From Chryseobacterium sp. MYb264 (GTDB taxonomy: Bacteria > Bacteroidota > Bacteroidia > Flavobacteriales > Weeksellaceae), in NCBI RefSeq assembly GCF_035974275.1, contig NZ_CP142422.1:496001-560000 (forward strand): a DNA stretch of 64,000 nt, read 5' to 3'. Within the stretch, counting starts at the first letter, position 1; each line of letters begins with the position of its first letter. The notes under the pieces were generated by a model. The model was given only the letters and a program-made list of their open reading frames with translations, was not told the origin of the DNA and made no database searches. The position numbers were made by a program, and so were the translations under genes. Below are positions 6,864-15,131 of this stretch, one piece after another.

Positions 6864-9257
6864 CTAGTTTCTTAGTGGTTTACCATTCTGTAACATATAC
6901 TGAATTCTCTCCAACGTTTTTCTCTCCCCACAAAGCTGTAAGAAAGTTTCTCTTTCAAGATTCAATAAATATTGTTCAGTTACAACAGTTGGTTCAGAAA
7001 GATTTCCTCCGACCATAACGTTGGCTAATTTATCTGCGATTTTTTTGTCATGCTCAGAGATATAATTTCCGGTTAACATTTGGTCGGTTCCTACGTAGAA
7101 CATTCCTAATGCATCTTTACCTAAAACTTTTACTTTTTGCTCGATAGGTTGAGTATAGCCTTGTTCAGCCAATAATTTTGCTACTTTTTTAGCTTCTGCA
7201 ATCTGTCTGTTTTTGCTTACGGAAACGATATCTTTTCCCTTTTCAAGAATTCCCATATCGTAGGCTTCGTAAGCGGAAGTTGCTACTTTACCCATAGCGA
7301 TATTCATGAAAGCCTCACGAAGTCTGTTGTTTTTAACATCGTCGTTGTGGAATTCTCTTGAAGTTCTCAAAGTCAATTCTTTCGTTCCACCACCACCGGG
7401 AATTACACCAACTCCGGTTTCAACCAGTCCGATGTATGTTTCTGCGGCTGCAACCACTCTGTCAGCGTGCATGGTCATTTCGCAACCGCCCCCAAGCGTC
7501 ATTCCGTGAGGGGCAACGACAACAGGAATAGAGGAGTAGCGAACTCTCATCATGGATTTTTGGAAATAGGCAATGGCCATATTCAAATCATCCCAATCCT
7601 GTTCGATTGCCATCATTAAAATCATCGCTAAATTCGCTCCCACAGAGAAATTTGTCCCTTGATTTCCGACAACTAAACCGTCGTATTCTTTTTCAGCTAA
7701 ATCAATCGCTCTGTTCAAGCCATCCAAAACTTCGCCTCCCAGAGAGTTCATTTTAGAACGAATCTCAAAATTGATAATTCCATCGCCTAAATCTTCGATG
7801 GCAGCACCTGAATTGCTCCAAAGCGTTTTATTTTTTCTGATATTATCTAAAATAATGAAAGCATCCTGTCCCGGAATTTTATTATATTCTCCTGAATTTT
7901 TATCAACATAAATGCTTTGTCCTTCATCATTAACTTTATAGAAAGTCTCAACATTTCTTACCCAGTCTGAAACCTGATAACCTGCTTCTGTCGCTAATTC
8001 AATACCTTTTTGAACGCCAACAGCATCCCAGATTTCAAACGGTCCGTTTTCCCAACCGAAACCTGCTCTCATGGCATCATCGATTTTGTAAACTTCATCA
8101 GAAATTTCAGGAACTTTATGCGACACATAAGCGAATAATGCTCCTAAAGATTTTCTGTAAAGCTCTCCTGCTTTGTCTTTTCCACCAATTAATACTTTAA
8201 ATCTGTCAATTGGCTTATCAATATTTTTAGTTAATTCTAAAGTAGGGAAAGAAGATTTTCCTTGAAGTTCGTATTCCAACGTATCAAGATTTAACCCGTG
8301 AATTTCAGATTTTCCTTCTGCGTTTTTCACTTTTTTATAGAAACCTTGTTCAGTTTTAGAACCTAACCATTTATTATCAACCATTTTCTGGATATAATCA
8401 GGAAGGGCAAAAACATTATTGAAATCGTTGGCTTCAACACCGCTTTGACGAACACCGTTTGCAACCATCACTAAAGTATCTAAACCAACAACATCTGCAG
8501 TTCTGAACGTCGCAGATTTTGGACGACCGATTACCGGACCTGTCAATTTATCAACTTCAGAAACCGTTAAACCTAATTTCTGAACATTATGAAGCAAATC
8601 CATCATCGAGAAAACCCCGATTCTGTTCGCAATAAATGCCGGAGTATCTTTGGCTAAAACAGTTGTTTTTCCTAAGAATTTTGCTCCGTAGTTCATATAG
8701 AAATCAATGATTTCCGGATTGGTGTCGTTTGTTGGAATAATCTCTAAAAGAGGAAGATATCTCACAGGGTTAAAAAAGTGTGTTCCCGCAAAATAATGCT
8801 TGAAATCATCACTTCTCCCTTCCACCAACATATTAATCGGAATTCCGGAAGTGTTTGAAGAAACTAAAGTTCCGGGTTTTCTGAACTGTTCGATTTTTTC
8901 GTAGACTGATTTTTTAATGTCGAGTCTTTCAACCACCACTTCAATAATCCAGTCTGTATTTTTTATTTTAGGTAAATCATCGTCAAAGTTTCCAACCTTA
9001 ATTCTATCCGCAAATTTTGGAGAATAGAGTAGTGCCGGACTCGATTTCTTCAGTTTCTCAAAGTTTTCTGAAGCGATTCTGTTTCTTACCGCTTTATCAT
9101 CTTTGGTCAAACCTTTTTTCTGCTCTGCTTCAGTCAGTTCAAAAGGAACGATATCCAAGAGCGAAACTTCTACACCAATGTTGGCAAAGTGCGCCGCAAT
9201 ACCGCTTCCCATAATTCCTGAACCAAGAACTGTAACGTGTTTGATTCTTCTTTTCAT
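6864..9257 (-). CDS. fadN: 3-hydroxyacyl-CoA dehydrogenase / enoyl-CoA hydratase, FadN type
   Basis: 797 residues from the ATG at 9257 (MKRRIKHVTVLGSG). An upstream in-frame ATG at 9296 would add 13 residues before the Rossmann strand and is less likely. Order of domains: NAD-binding 3HCDH (GSGIMGSGIA, residues ~5-15), 3HCDH C-terminal domains, then a C-terminal crotonase domain (~480-700) with an oxyanion-hole-type GMTLGGGCEM and GVGVIPGGGG. The dehydrogenase comes first, as in B. subtilis FadN and opposite to E. coli FadB. It carries out hydration and NAD-dependent oxidation of enoyl-CoA. First enzyme gene after the MarR regulator; co-transcribed with fadA and fadE. Confidence 0.93.
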   Translation of the reverse strand: MKRRIKHVTVLGSGIMGSGIAAHFANIGVEVSLLDIVPFELTEAEQKKGLTKDDKAVRNRIASENFEKLKKSSPALLYSPKFADRIKVGNFDDDLPKIKNTDWIIEVVVERLDIKKSVYEKIEQFRKPGTLVSSNTSGIPINMLVEGRSDDFKHYFAGTHFFNPVRYLPLLEIIPTNDTNPEIIDFYMNYGAKFLGKTTVLAKDTPAFIANRIGVFSMMDLLHNVQKLGLTVSEVDKLTGPVIGRPKSATFRTADVVGLDTLVMVANGVRQSGVEANDFNNVFALPDYIQKMVDNKWLGSKTEQGFYKKVKNAEGKSEIHGLNLDTLEYELQGKSSFPTLELTKNIDKPIDRFKVLIGGKDKAGELYRKSLGALFAYVSHKVPEISDEVYKIDDAMRAGFGWENGPFEIWDAVGVQKGIELATEAGYQVSDWVRNVETFYKVNDEGQSIYVDKNSGEYNKIPGQDAFIILDNIRKNKTLWSNSGAAIEDLGDGIINFEIRSKMNSLGGEVLDGLNRAIDLAEKEYDGLVVGNQGTNFSVGANLAMILMMAIEQDWDDLNMAIAYFQKSMMRVRYSSIPVVVAPHGMTLGGGCEMTMHADRVVAAAETYIGLVETGVGVIPGGGGTKELTLRTSREFHNDDVKNNRLREAFMNIAMGKVATSAYEAYDMGILEKGKDIVSVSKNRQIAEAKKVAKLLAEQGYTQPIEQKVKVLGKDALGMFYVGTDQMLTGNYISEHDKKIADKLANVMVGGNLSEPTVVTEQYLLNLERETFLQLCGERKTLERIQYMLQNGKPLRN

Positions 9258-9348
9258 TTGATTTATTATTTGTAATTGTATTAATTCTTTTATCATTCTG
9301 AATAAAATGAATAGATTTTTCCTTCATCAGAATAATTGACTTTAGATT

Positions 9349-9801
9349 CTATTTTCTGTTGTTTAAATCCGTTGCAATCTTCATGATTTCGGTCATTACT
9401 TCCTTAAAAGTTTCCAGTTTTTCGGGAGCAATTTTCTCCATGATTCTCTTGTTGAAATTTACAACAACTTCTTTAGACATGTTTCTGGAATTTAAACCTT
9501 TATCTGTAAGTTTAATGATCACTTCACGTTTATCGGTTGTTGTTTTTTCCTTATAAATATATCCGTTGTCCTCGAGAAGTTTAATGATTCTTGTAAGGGA
9601 AGTTGGTTCGATAGCCATTTTTGGACCTAAATTCGTACTTCTTGTTCCTTCTTTCGGGTCGATTTTAAGAAGAGTAAGGGCTTGAACAGCCGTAGAATCG
9701 TGCTCCTGTGCCAATTCTGTGTACATTTTTGAAACAGCTAACCAAGTCTGCTTCAAAATTAGATCTACATTTTCTATTTTATCCTTGTTATTATCCATCA
9801 A
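9349..9801 (-). CDS. MarR-family transcriptional regulator of the fad operon
   Basis: 150 residues with a central winged helix: EGTRSTNLGPKMAIEPTSLTR is helix-turn-helix-like around residues 50-75, followed by the wing DNGYIYKEKTTTDKREVIIKLT with the conserved D.R.. salt-bridge motif. It is the first gene of the leftward operon with fadN, fadA and fadE. The upstream region holds two TATGCATGCATA palindromes, one overlapping the putative promoter, the expected arrangement for a self-regulated MarR repressor. Ligand and regulon are unproven; by context an acyl-CoA or fatty acid is plausible. Confidence 0.88.
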   Translation of the reverse strand: MMDNNKDKIENVDLILKQTWLAVSKMYTELAQEHDSTAVQALTLLKIDPKEGTRSTNLGPKMAIEPTSLTRIIKLLEDNGYIYKEKTTTDKREVIIKLTDKGLNSRNMSKEVVVNFNKRIMEKIAPEKLETFKEVMTEIMKIATDLNNRK

Positions 9802-9824
9802 AATTTTGTTGAAATGGTTATATT

Positions 9825-9832
9825 CAAATGTA
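9825..9832 (-). promoter_or_regulatory. -7 element of the marR-fad operon
   Basis: On the minus strand the sequence reads TACATTTG, an exact TAnnTTTG match 24 bp before the regulator's start codon. The -33 region falls inside operator 1. Confidence 0.55.
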
Positions 9833-9833
9833 G

Positions 9834-9859
9834 TAAATATTATGCATGCATAGTATTTA
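9834..9859. promoter_or_regulatory. MarR operator 1 (imperfect 26-bp palindrome)
   Basis: TATGCATGCATA core (9841-9852) extended to 26 bp with one mismatched pair. It lies immediately upstream of the -7 element, so bound repressor would block the promoter. Confidence 0.6.
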
Positions 9860-9919
9860 TTAACGTTAAAATTTGTTAATAATCTGATAATAAATAGATT
9901 AAATTATATGATTAGCATA

Positions 9920-9939
9920 ATACTATGCATGCATAGTAT
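9920..9939. promoter_or_regulatory. MarR operator 2 (perfect 20-bp palindrome)
   Basis: ATACTATGCATGCATAGTAT is its own reverse complement. The core is identical to operator 1, with centres 83 bp apart, about eight helical turns. Confidence 0.6.
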
Positions 9940-9965
9940 GTGGATTAAATAAATAAAACCGCGTA

Positions 9966-10889
9966 TTAGTAAATGGTTTTCACGAAATTAATGATTTCCT
10001 CAAAGGATTCGCATTGTTGTTTTGAAGAATCGTTGGAAATTAACCAAAAGTTGTTTTGAAATTCAAAATGTAGAGAAGAAAGATCTTTTTGAAAATTTTT
10101 TTGAAGCAAAGAATACAACATTTCTTTATAAAAATCCGGTGCGATGATTTTTGGCGCTACAAAATTGTCATTCATTTGAAACAAAGAAGCATTCGTTAAT
10201 TCTTCATGTTGAAGCAAAATATCTTCTACAATTCCGGAATACAAGTGATTGTCTTTTACATACCAAATCTTGTCTGCAAATTCCTTTGCCAAACGCCAAT
10301 CGTGAGAAGAAAAAAGGATTAACTTGTTTTGTTCCTGAGCTAATTTTCGAAGCGTTTTTAAAATGATTATTTTATTTTTTTCATCTAAATGCGTCGTTGG
10401 TTCATCAAGAATAATGATAGGAGAGTTTTGTGTTAAAGCTCTTCCAATAAAAGCTTTTTGAAGATTTCCATCCGAAAGGTTTTTAAGTAACGTAGTTTTG
10501 TATTGAACCAAATCCAGTTCTTCTATAATATGTGAAACTTCCTCTCGATCTTCTTTTTTAAGTTCAAAATAAAAAGGATAATAGATGTATTTTCCCAACG
10601 AAATCAAATCTTCAACCGTATAATTTTGCGGAATAATAGACTTTGAAAAAACAACCGCAATATGTTCTGCAATTTCTTTAACAGAAAGATTTTTAACATT
10701 TTTATTATCAATAGAAATTTCTCCGCCCAAAATCGGAATCTGATGTAAAATAGATTTTATTAAAGTTGTTTTTCCGACACCGTTGTTACCAATCAACAAG
10801 CATACTTCTCCTAAATTCAAATAGGCATTTGCATTTGAAATTAAAGTTTTGTTGTAGCCGATGTTTGCTTGGTTGATTTGTAGGTGCAT
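9966..10889 (-). CDS. ABC transporter ATP-binding protein, FecE/BtuD-like
   Basis: 307 residues. Walker A is GNNGVGKTT (~residue 34), the signature-like LSDGNLQKAFIGRAL is near 138, Walker B is IIILDEPTTHLD (~155) and the switch His is SSHDWRL (~197). A ~70-residue C-terminal extension follows the NBD. The signature reads LSDGN rather than LSGGQ. It matches ATPases of the FecCD-type iron-chelate, haem or cobalamin importers. It starts directly after the stop of the 102-residue membrane gene, and the FecCD permease lies further upstream in the same operon. No substrate-binding protein gene is present here. Confidence 0.85.
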   Translation of the reverse strand: MHLQINQANIGYNKTLISNANAYLNLGEVCLLIGNNGVGKTTLIKSILHQIPILGGEISIDNKNVKNLSVKEIAEHIAVVFSKSIIPQNYTVEDLISLGKYIYYPFYFELKKEDREEVSHIIEELDLVQYKTTLLKNLSDGNLQKAFIGRALTQNSPIIILDEPTTHLDEKNKIIILKTLRKLAQEQNKLILFSSHDWRLAKEFADKIWYVKDNHLYSGIVEDILLQHEELTNASLFQMNDNFVAPKIIAPDFYKEMLYSLLQKNFQKDLSSLHFEFQNNFWLISNDSSKQQCESFEEIINFVKTIY

Positions 10890-11198
10890 TTAATTCTTTT
10901 TAATAAAAGTGTTAAAAATGAGTATCAATAAAAATATGAAAATTGGCATAATACTAAAGAATAGATATAAGAATTTATTCTTTTTAGATTTGCTTAAGCT
11001 ATGGTATCCTAAAATAACTGATCCAATCATCGAAAATGGAAAACCTATAAATAAATGAAATAGTTGTGAAGAACTATAAATCCAATGTAATGAGTGGTTT
11101 AATCTAAATTGATTTCCCAACTGAAGTAATAGAAAACTAGACACAAACAAAAGTATATTTGTAATAATTAATTGTTTCTGTGTTATTCTGATTCTCAT
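10890..11198 (-). CDS. Small membrane protein, unknown function
   Basis: 102 residues with three hydrophobic segments (about 10-30, 47-65 and 77-98) and a basic C-terminus. I do not recognise a family. It abuts the ATPase gene without a spacer, so the two are probably translated from the same mRNA. Its ATG at 11198 touches the first base of the left arm of the GxxExxY cassette, so any native leader or ribosome-binding region has been replaced by the repeat arm. Confidence 0.65.
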   Translation of the reverse strand: MRIRITQKQLIITNILLFVSSFLLLQLGNQFRLNHSLHWIYSSSQLFHLFIGFPFSMIGSVILGYHSLSKSKKNKFLYLFFSIMPIFIFLLILIFNTFIKKN

Positions 11199-11281
11199 TT
11201 TGTTGGTTTATCGCAAAGGAGCAAAGTTTCTTTTACAAAAATAATGTTTTAAGACACAAAGAATTTGACTTTGTCAAATTT
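11198..11281. repeat. Left ~84-nt inverted-repeat arm of the GxxExxY cassette
   Basis: The first 21 bp (11198-11218) are a perfect inverse of 11788-11808. GTTTTAAGAC (11246-11255) is the inverse of 11752-11761. An inner hairpin AATTTGAC-TTT-GTCAAATT (11262-11280) corresponds in position to ATTTTATC...GATAAAAT in the other arm, with both strands of the stem changed together. Confidence 0.8.
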
Positions 11282-11294
11282 TAATGCTGGCTAT

Positions 11295-11672
11295 TTATAC
11301 AAAGTTGATAATTCGCGTTACTCCATTTTTGAAAAGATCACTTTGAAAATTCATTAATAATCCTAATTTACAATCTGTCATTTTCAGATAAGTTAAAAGT
11401 TGGGCTTTATGAGTTGTATTGATATAATCAACTGTTTTTATTTCTAAAATTAATTTGTTCTCAACAATCATGTCTAATCTGAAAGCATTTTCAATTTTTA
11501 ATTCTTCATAGATAATTGGAAATAGTTTTTGTTTTTCAACGAAAAGTCCGGCTTTTGTTAATTCATAAAACAGACATTCCTCATAAACATGTTCAAATAA
11601 TCCAGCTCCAAGTTTCTTGTGTATTTTTAGTCCTGTCTCAAAAACTACTTTTGATAATTCATTTTCTGTCAT
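11295..11672 (-). CDS. GxxExxY protein (PD-(D/E)xK-like)
   Basis: 125 residues. The name-giving motif is GLFEHVYEE (residues ~23-31). A later FRLDMIVENKLILEIKTV contains D...EIK, the spacing of a PD-(D/E)xK nuclease core. The family is widespread in Bacteroidota, often in many copies per genome, without a proven role. Here it lies in operon orientation between a FecCD permease and a small membrane gene, and is bounded on both sides by ~84-nt inverted-repeat arms that fill the rest of the gap. Nuclease activity is inferred from the motif only. Confidence 0.88.
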   Translation of the reverse strand: MTENELSKVVFETGLKIHKKLGAGLFEHVYEECLFYELTKAGLFVEKQKLFPIIYEELKIENAFRLDMIVENKLILEIKTVDYINTTHKAQLLTYLKMTDCKLGLLMNFQSDLFKNGVTRIINFV

Positions 11673-11724
11673 TTGTGTTGCGTTTTATTTTACACTAATT
11701 TGAATAATACAAATATGCAGTTTC

Positions 11725-11808
11725 AAATTTTATCAAAGATAAAATCCTTGCGTCTTAAAACGAAAGATTATAAAAATAACTTTGCGTCTTTGCGATAAAC
11801 CAACAAAA
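11725..11808. repeat. Right ~84-nt inverted-repeat arm of the GxxExxY cassette
   Basis: The arm ends two bases before the permease stop codon (11810). A 23-base block (11738-11760) is identical to 54574-54596 in the 443-bp tandem array. The inner hairpin is ATTTTATC-AAA-GATAAAAT (11727-11745). Confidence 0.8.
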
Positions 11809-11809
11809 A

Positions 11810-12781
11810 TTAAACTTTATTTTGTTTCAAAAGCATCATTAAAATGACAGGAATTCCAAAAACAGAGCTTATCACATTCAACGGAATCTGCGTTTTTTCT
11901 GCGATAATTGAGAAAAGAAGCATAATCAACATTCCTAAAAACATATTCAAAATCCATTGTTGCCAAAGTTTAGAGGGATTATAAACCAATCTGCAAAAAT
12001 GCGGAACAATAATTCCGATGAATAAGATAGGTCCTAGAAATGCTGTAATAGAAGCCGAAAGCAGGGAAGAGGCGGCAATGATAAAAATTTTTAATTGATT
12101 CAGATTCACACCCAAACTTTGTGCGTAAGATGTTCCCAGAGAATTTCCAATCAATGGTTTTATGGTTTTAAAACAAATAAATAATCCGATTAAAACTAAA
12201 ATCGACAAAACATAAATCTGATTCCTCGTTACCATATTATTTGCTCCGAAAGACCATAAAATATAGTTTTTCAGACTTTGATTTTCGGCGTAAAATTGCA
12301 ACAACGAAACAATTGCTCCCGCAAAAGCTGAAACTAAAAAACCAAAAATAATCAGATAAGATTTATCCTGAAATTTATTCGACATGGAAAGCAAAACCAA
12401 CATCAATAATAAACTTCCTGCAATCGCAGCCAAACTTAAAAAGCTGTTTTGAAGAAATTCTGGAATCAGAATATCGTGCGAGAAAAAAATATAAAAAGCA
12501 ACCGATAAGCTGGCGATAGAAGTAATTCCCAAAATGTCAGGTCCTGCAAGCGGATTCTGAAAATATTCCTGCATTAAAAACCCTGATGTCGGAATGGAAA
12601 TTCCTGCCAAAATTATCACTAAAACACGGTTTACCCGTATTTCCGCAATCTGACTATTGGAAGATTCTGAAAAAAAATCCTGAATATTTAAACTTAAAAA
12701 TCCTGTGTTTAAATTAATAACTGCCATGAAAACAATTGCGATCATTAAAAGCAAACACAGGATTCTGAATTGAGTTGACAT
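11810..12781 (-). CDS. FecCD-family ABC permease
   Basis: 323 residues from the ATG at 12781 (MSTQFRILCLLL). The longer frame from 12835 would overlap the upstream tlpA-like gene by 38 bp and adds a polar stretch before the first membrane helix. About 9-10 hydrophobic helices. Family motifs include PLAGPDILGITS and the coupling-helix region LGPILFIGIIVPHFCRL, typical of BtuC/FhuB/FecD permeases for cobalamin, siderophores or haem. It was presumably paired with the ATPase at 9966-10889 before the GxxExxY cassette entered between them. Substrate is unknown. Confidence 0.9.
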   Translation of the reverse strand: MSTQFRILCLLLMIAIVFMAVINLNTGFLSLNIQDFFSESSNSQIAEIRVNRVLVIILAGISIPTSGFLMQEYFQNPLAGPDILGITSIASLSVAFYIFFSHDILIPEFLQNSFLSLAAIAGSLLLMLVLLSMSNKFQDKSYLIIFGFLVSAFAGAIVSLLQFYAENQSLKNYILWSFGANNMVTRNQIYVLSILVLIGLFICFKTIKPLIGNSLGTSYAQSLGVNLNQLKIFIIAASSLLSASITAFLGPILFIGIIVPHFCRLVYNPSKLWQQWILNMFLGMLIMLLFSIIAEKTQIPLNVISSVFGIPVILMMLLKQNKV

Positions 12782-12797
12782 TATAATAAAGTCAAAT

Positions 12798-13358
12798 TTA
12801 TTGTAAGAAAGAATTGATTTTTTTATCCAATTCACCTTCTGTCATCATTCCTAGAAATTCTTCCGTTTTATCACCTTTTCTGAAATAAGTGAAAGGAATA
12901 GATCTTCCGTCCCATTGTTTGAAGTTTTTCGGGAAGAAATTTTCATCAAGTTTTTCTCCGTCAAGCAAAACAATGTTTTGCGCCAATCCGTTTTCATTAG
13001 CAAACCTTTTAACAGCACTGTTCCATTCTTTCTTTTCATCCAAATTAACGAAAGTGAATTTTACAGGTTTTCCTTTTAATTCCTGAATCTTATTCTTAAA
13101 ATGAGGAATTTCTCTCATGCATGGTCCGCACCATGTCGCAAAGAAATTAGTTACGTACAGTGTATCATTATTTTTTGCTAAATAATCACTGATCTTTTCG
13201 GGAGCAATTTCTGGAGAGGTGAATGCACTGCCTGTGGCATCAGTATTTTCTGCTACAGAAAGAGAATCTTCAGCGGTGGGATTATCATTTTTCGTACTTT
13301 CTTTTTTACAACTTGCCACGGCAAACAGAACGAGGGTGGATAAAATTATCTTCTTCAT
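12798..13358 (-). CDS. TlpA/ResA-like thioredoxin-fold lipoprotein
   Basis: 186 residues. The lipobox AVASC places the acylated Cys at residue 17. A Ser/Thr/Glu-rich linker to ~50 is followed by a thioredoxin fold with the active site WCGPC (Cys77 and Cys80) and a cis-Pro region (RSIPFTYF). Such proteins are periplasmic membrane-anchored thiol-disulfide reductants, often serving cytochrome c or metal-protein maturation. It heads the leftward ABC operon. The gap to the divergent reductase gene is only 32 bp, so their promoters must overlap. Confidence 0.85.
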   Translation of the reverse strand: MKKIILSTLVLFAVASCKKESTKNDNPTAEDSLSVAENTDATGSAFTSPEIAPEKISDYLAKNNDTLYVTNFFATWCGPCMREIPHFKNKIQELKGKPVKFTFVNLDEKKEWNSAVKRFANENGLAQNIVLLDGEKLDENFFPKNFKQWDGRSIPFTYFRKGDKTEEFLGMMTEGELDKKINSFLQ

Positions 13359-13373
13359 AAATTATTTTTTATC

Positions 13374-13381
13374 TATTTTTG
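13374..13381 (+). promoter_or_regulatory. -7 element of the ferredoxin-reductase gene
   Basis: TATTTTTG (TAnnTTTG) 9 bp before the ATG at 13391. A transcript from here would be nearly leaderless. Confidence 0.4.
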
Positions 13382-13390
13382 AATTGAAGT

Positions 13391-14515
13391 ATGGAACAAC
13401 AAATCTATAAAGGGAAACTTACGCAGTTTCATTGGCTAAAAATAACGAAAAAGGAAGAACTGACCAAAAATACTTTTTCTTTGGAGTTTGAAATTCCTGA
13501 GCATTTGAAGGAAAATTTTGAATTTGATGCAGGACAGTTTGTAAGTCTTAAATTTCAGTCTCATGGTGAAGAAATCATTAATGATTATTCAATGACCTCA
13601 GCGCCTTATGAGAAAAAAATAGCGTTGGGAATAAAAGTAAATTCACCTGAAGGAGCAACTTCTGAACTGTTCAAAAATTACAATGTTGGAGACGAATTGC
13701 AGGTTAGTGAGCCGAGTGGAAGATTTACTTTAATTTCAAAGCCAAGCGAATTTCGGACAATTGTTGGGTTTGCCGCAGGAATTGGAATCACACCTATTTT
13801 AAGTCATTTTAAAAATATTCTTCATAATGAACCTCGAACACGATTGTTTTTATTTTATGGAAATAAAAGTTCAGAGGATTTAATTTATAGAGAAACTTTG
13901 GATAATCTTGCAAGAACTTGCGGAGACAGACTGCAGATTTTTTATTTTTATTCAAGAGAGAAAACGGAGAATAATTTCTTTTACGGAAGGCTTGATGAGA
14001 AAAAATTAGCTTTAATTATTAATCAAATTCTGCATTTAGACGATACTGATGAAGAATCTACTATTTGGGATGCAGTAGACGATGTTTTGATCTGCGGAAA
14101 GGGAGAAATGATTAAATCGCTTGCCAATGCATGCTATCATCATGGAATTCCGAAGAAAAATATTCACTTTGAGCTTTTCCAGGAATTTAATGATGATATT
14201 TATCCGTTAGAAAAAGAGTTTCCATTAATTAAAAATGTAGAAATAGAGTTTAAAATGCTCGGGAAGGAATATCATACCGAACTTCCAAACAATGAAGAGA
14301 GGATTCTACAGCAATTGCTGGTTCAGAAATTTGAAGTTCCTTACTCATGTAAATCAGGAATATGCGGAAGTTGCGAATGTGTTTTGGAAGAAGGGGAAGT
14401 CGAGTTGCTGGAAAATGAATATTTAACAGAGAAAGAAGCCGAAAAAGGTCATATCTTAGCATGTATGTCGATAGCGAAAACTAAAAAAATAAAGCTTAAC
14501 TTTGATCTGACTTGA
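13391..14515 (+). CDS. FAD/NAD(P)H oxidoreductase with C-terminal 2Fe-2S ferredoxin domain (PaaE-like)
   Basis: 374 residues in three domains: an FAD-binding barrel (~10-115, motif NDYSMTSAP), an NAD(P)-binding domain (~120-265, GFAAGIGITPILS) and a plant-type 2Fe-2S ferredoxin (~280-374) with CKSGICGSCECVL and a final LACMS supplying four Cys ligands. This order matches PaaE-type reductases, which pass electrons from NAD(P)H to an oxygenase or reductase partner. No paa genes or oxygenase are in the window, so the partner is unknown. The stop codon overlaps the start of the next gene (TTGA). Confidence 0.88.
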   Translation: MEQQIYKGKLTQFHWLKITKKEELTKNTFSLEFEIPEHLKENFEFDAGQFVSLKFQSHGEEIINDYSMTSAPYEKKIALGIKVNSPEGATSELFKNYNVGDELQVSEPSGRFTLISKPSEFRTIVGFAAGIGITPILSHFKNILHNEPRTRLFLFYGNKSSEDLIYRETLDNLARTCGDRLQIFYFYSREKTENNFFYGRLDEKKLALIINQILHLDDTDEESTIWDAVDDVLICGKGEMIKSLANACYHHGIPKKNIHFELFQEFNDDIYPLEKEFPLIKNVEIEFKMLGKEYHTELPNNEERILQQLLVQKFEVPYSCKSGICGSCECVLEEGEVELLENEYLTEKEAEKGHILACMSIAKTKKIKLNFDLT

Positions 14516-15129
14516 GAATCATAAGAAACATATTTAATTTAGGTCGTATATCAATAGAAATTGGTATCCTCATCATATGTCTTGCCAATGCGTGGGTATT
14601 TGCGTTAACAGACGGAAGAACCTATACTAAAATTTCTAAAATCCCACCACGGGAAGTGGCTTTGGTTTTGGGTACTTCTCCAAAAATGAAATCCGGTGTT
14701 TCGAATCCCTATTTTACGAAAAGAATGGATGCCACTGCTTTATTATATCATCACGGTAAAATAAAAAAAATCATTGTAAGCGGTGAAAAAAGCAAAGGCT
14801 ATAATGAACCGGCTGCCATGAAAAACTATTTGGTCTATCAGGAGGGGGTTCCTGAAGATATTATTGTTGAAGACCCTAAAGGTTTTAATACTTATAAAAG
14901 TATTTTACGCTGCAAAGATGTTTATAAGGAAAAAAATGTAATTATCGTTTCGCAGGGATTTCATAATCTGAGAGCTCTTCTTTTTGCCAGAAATAACAAT
15001 ATGAATGCCTTAGGTTTTGATGCCCAGGATGTCACAAAGCCCGAAAGCTACTACAGAAACCAGTTTCGTGAGATACTCGCCAGAACGGTTGCTGTAGTAT
15101 ATTTCGCATTGGGGATTTCGCCGGATTAG
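14512..15129 (+). CDS. SanA/YdcF-family (DUF218) membrane-anchored protein
   Basis: 205 residues. The start is a TTG at 14512, overlapping the previous gene's TGA. The next in-frame ATG would remove the N-terminal anchor (residues ~12-32) and part of the domain, so TTG translation by coupling is most likely. The DUF218 core has ALVLGTSP, a KKIIVSGE strand and IIVSQGFHNLRALLFAR, as in SanA, which affects envelope integrity and vancomycin resistance in enterobacteria. The catalytic role of the family is unresolved. Its stop codon lies 2 bp from that of the convergent tamL. Confidence 0.82.
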   Translation: MRIIRNIFNLGRISIEIGILIICLANAWVFALTDGRTYTKISKIPPREVALVLGTSPKMKSGVSNPYFTKRMDATALLYHHGKIKKIIVSGEKSKGYNEPAAMKNYLVYQEGVPEDIIVEDPKGFNTYKSILRCKDVYKEKNVIIVSQGFHNLRALLFARNNNMNALGFDAQDVTKPESYYRNQFREILARTVAVVYFALGISPD

Positions 15130-15131
15130 AA

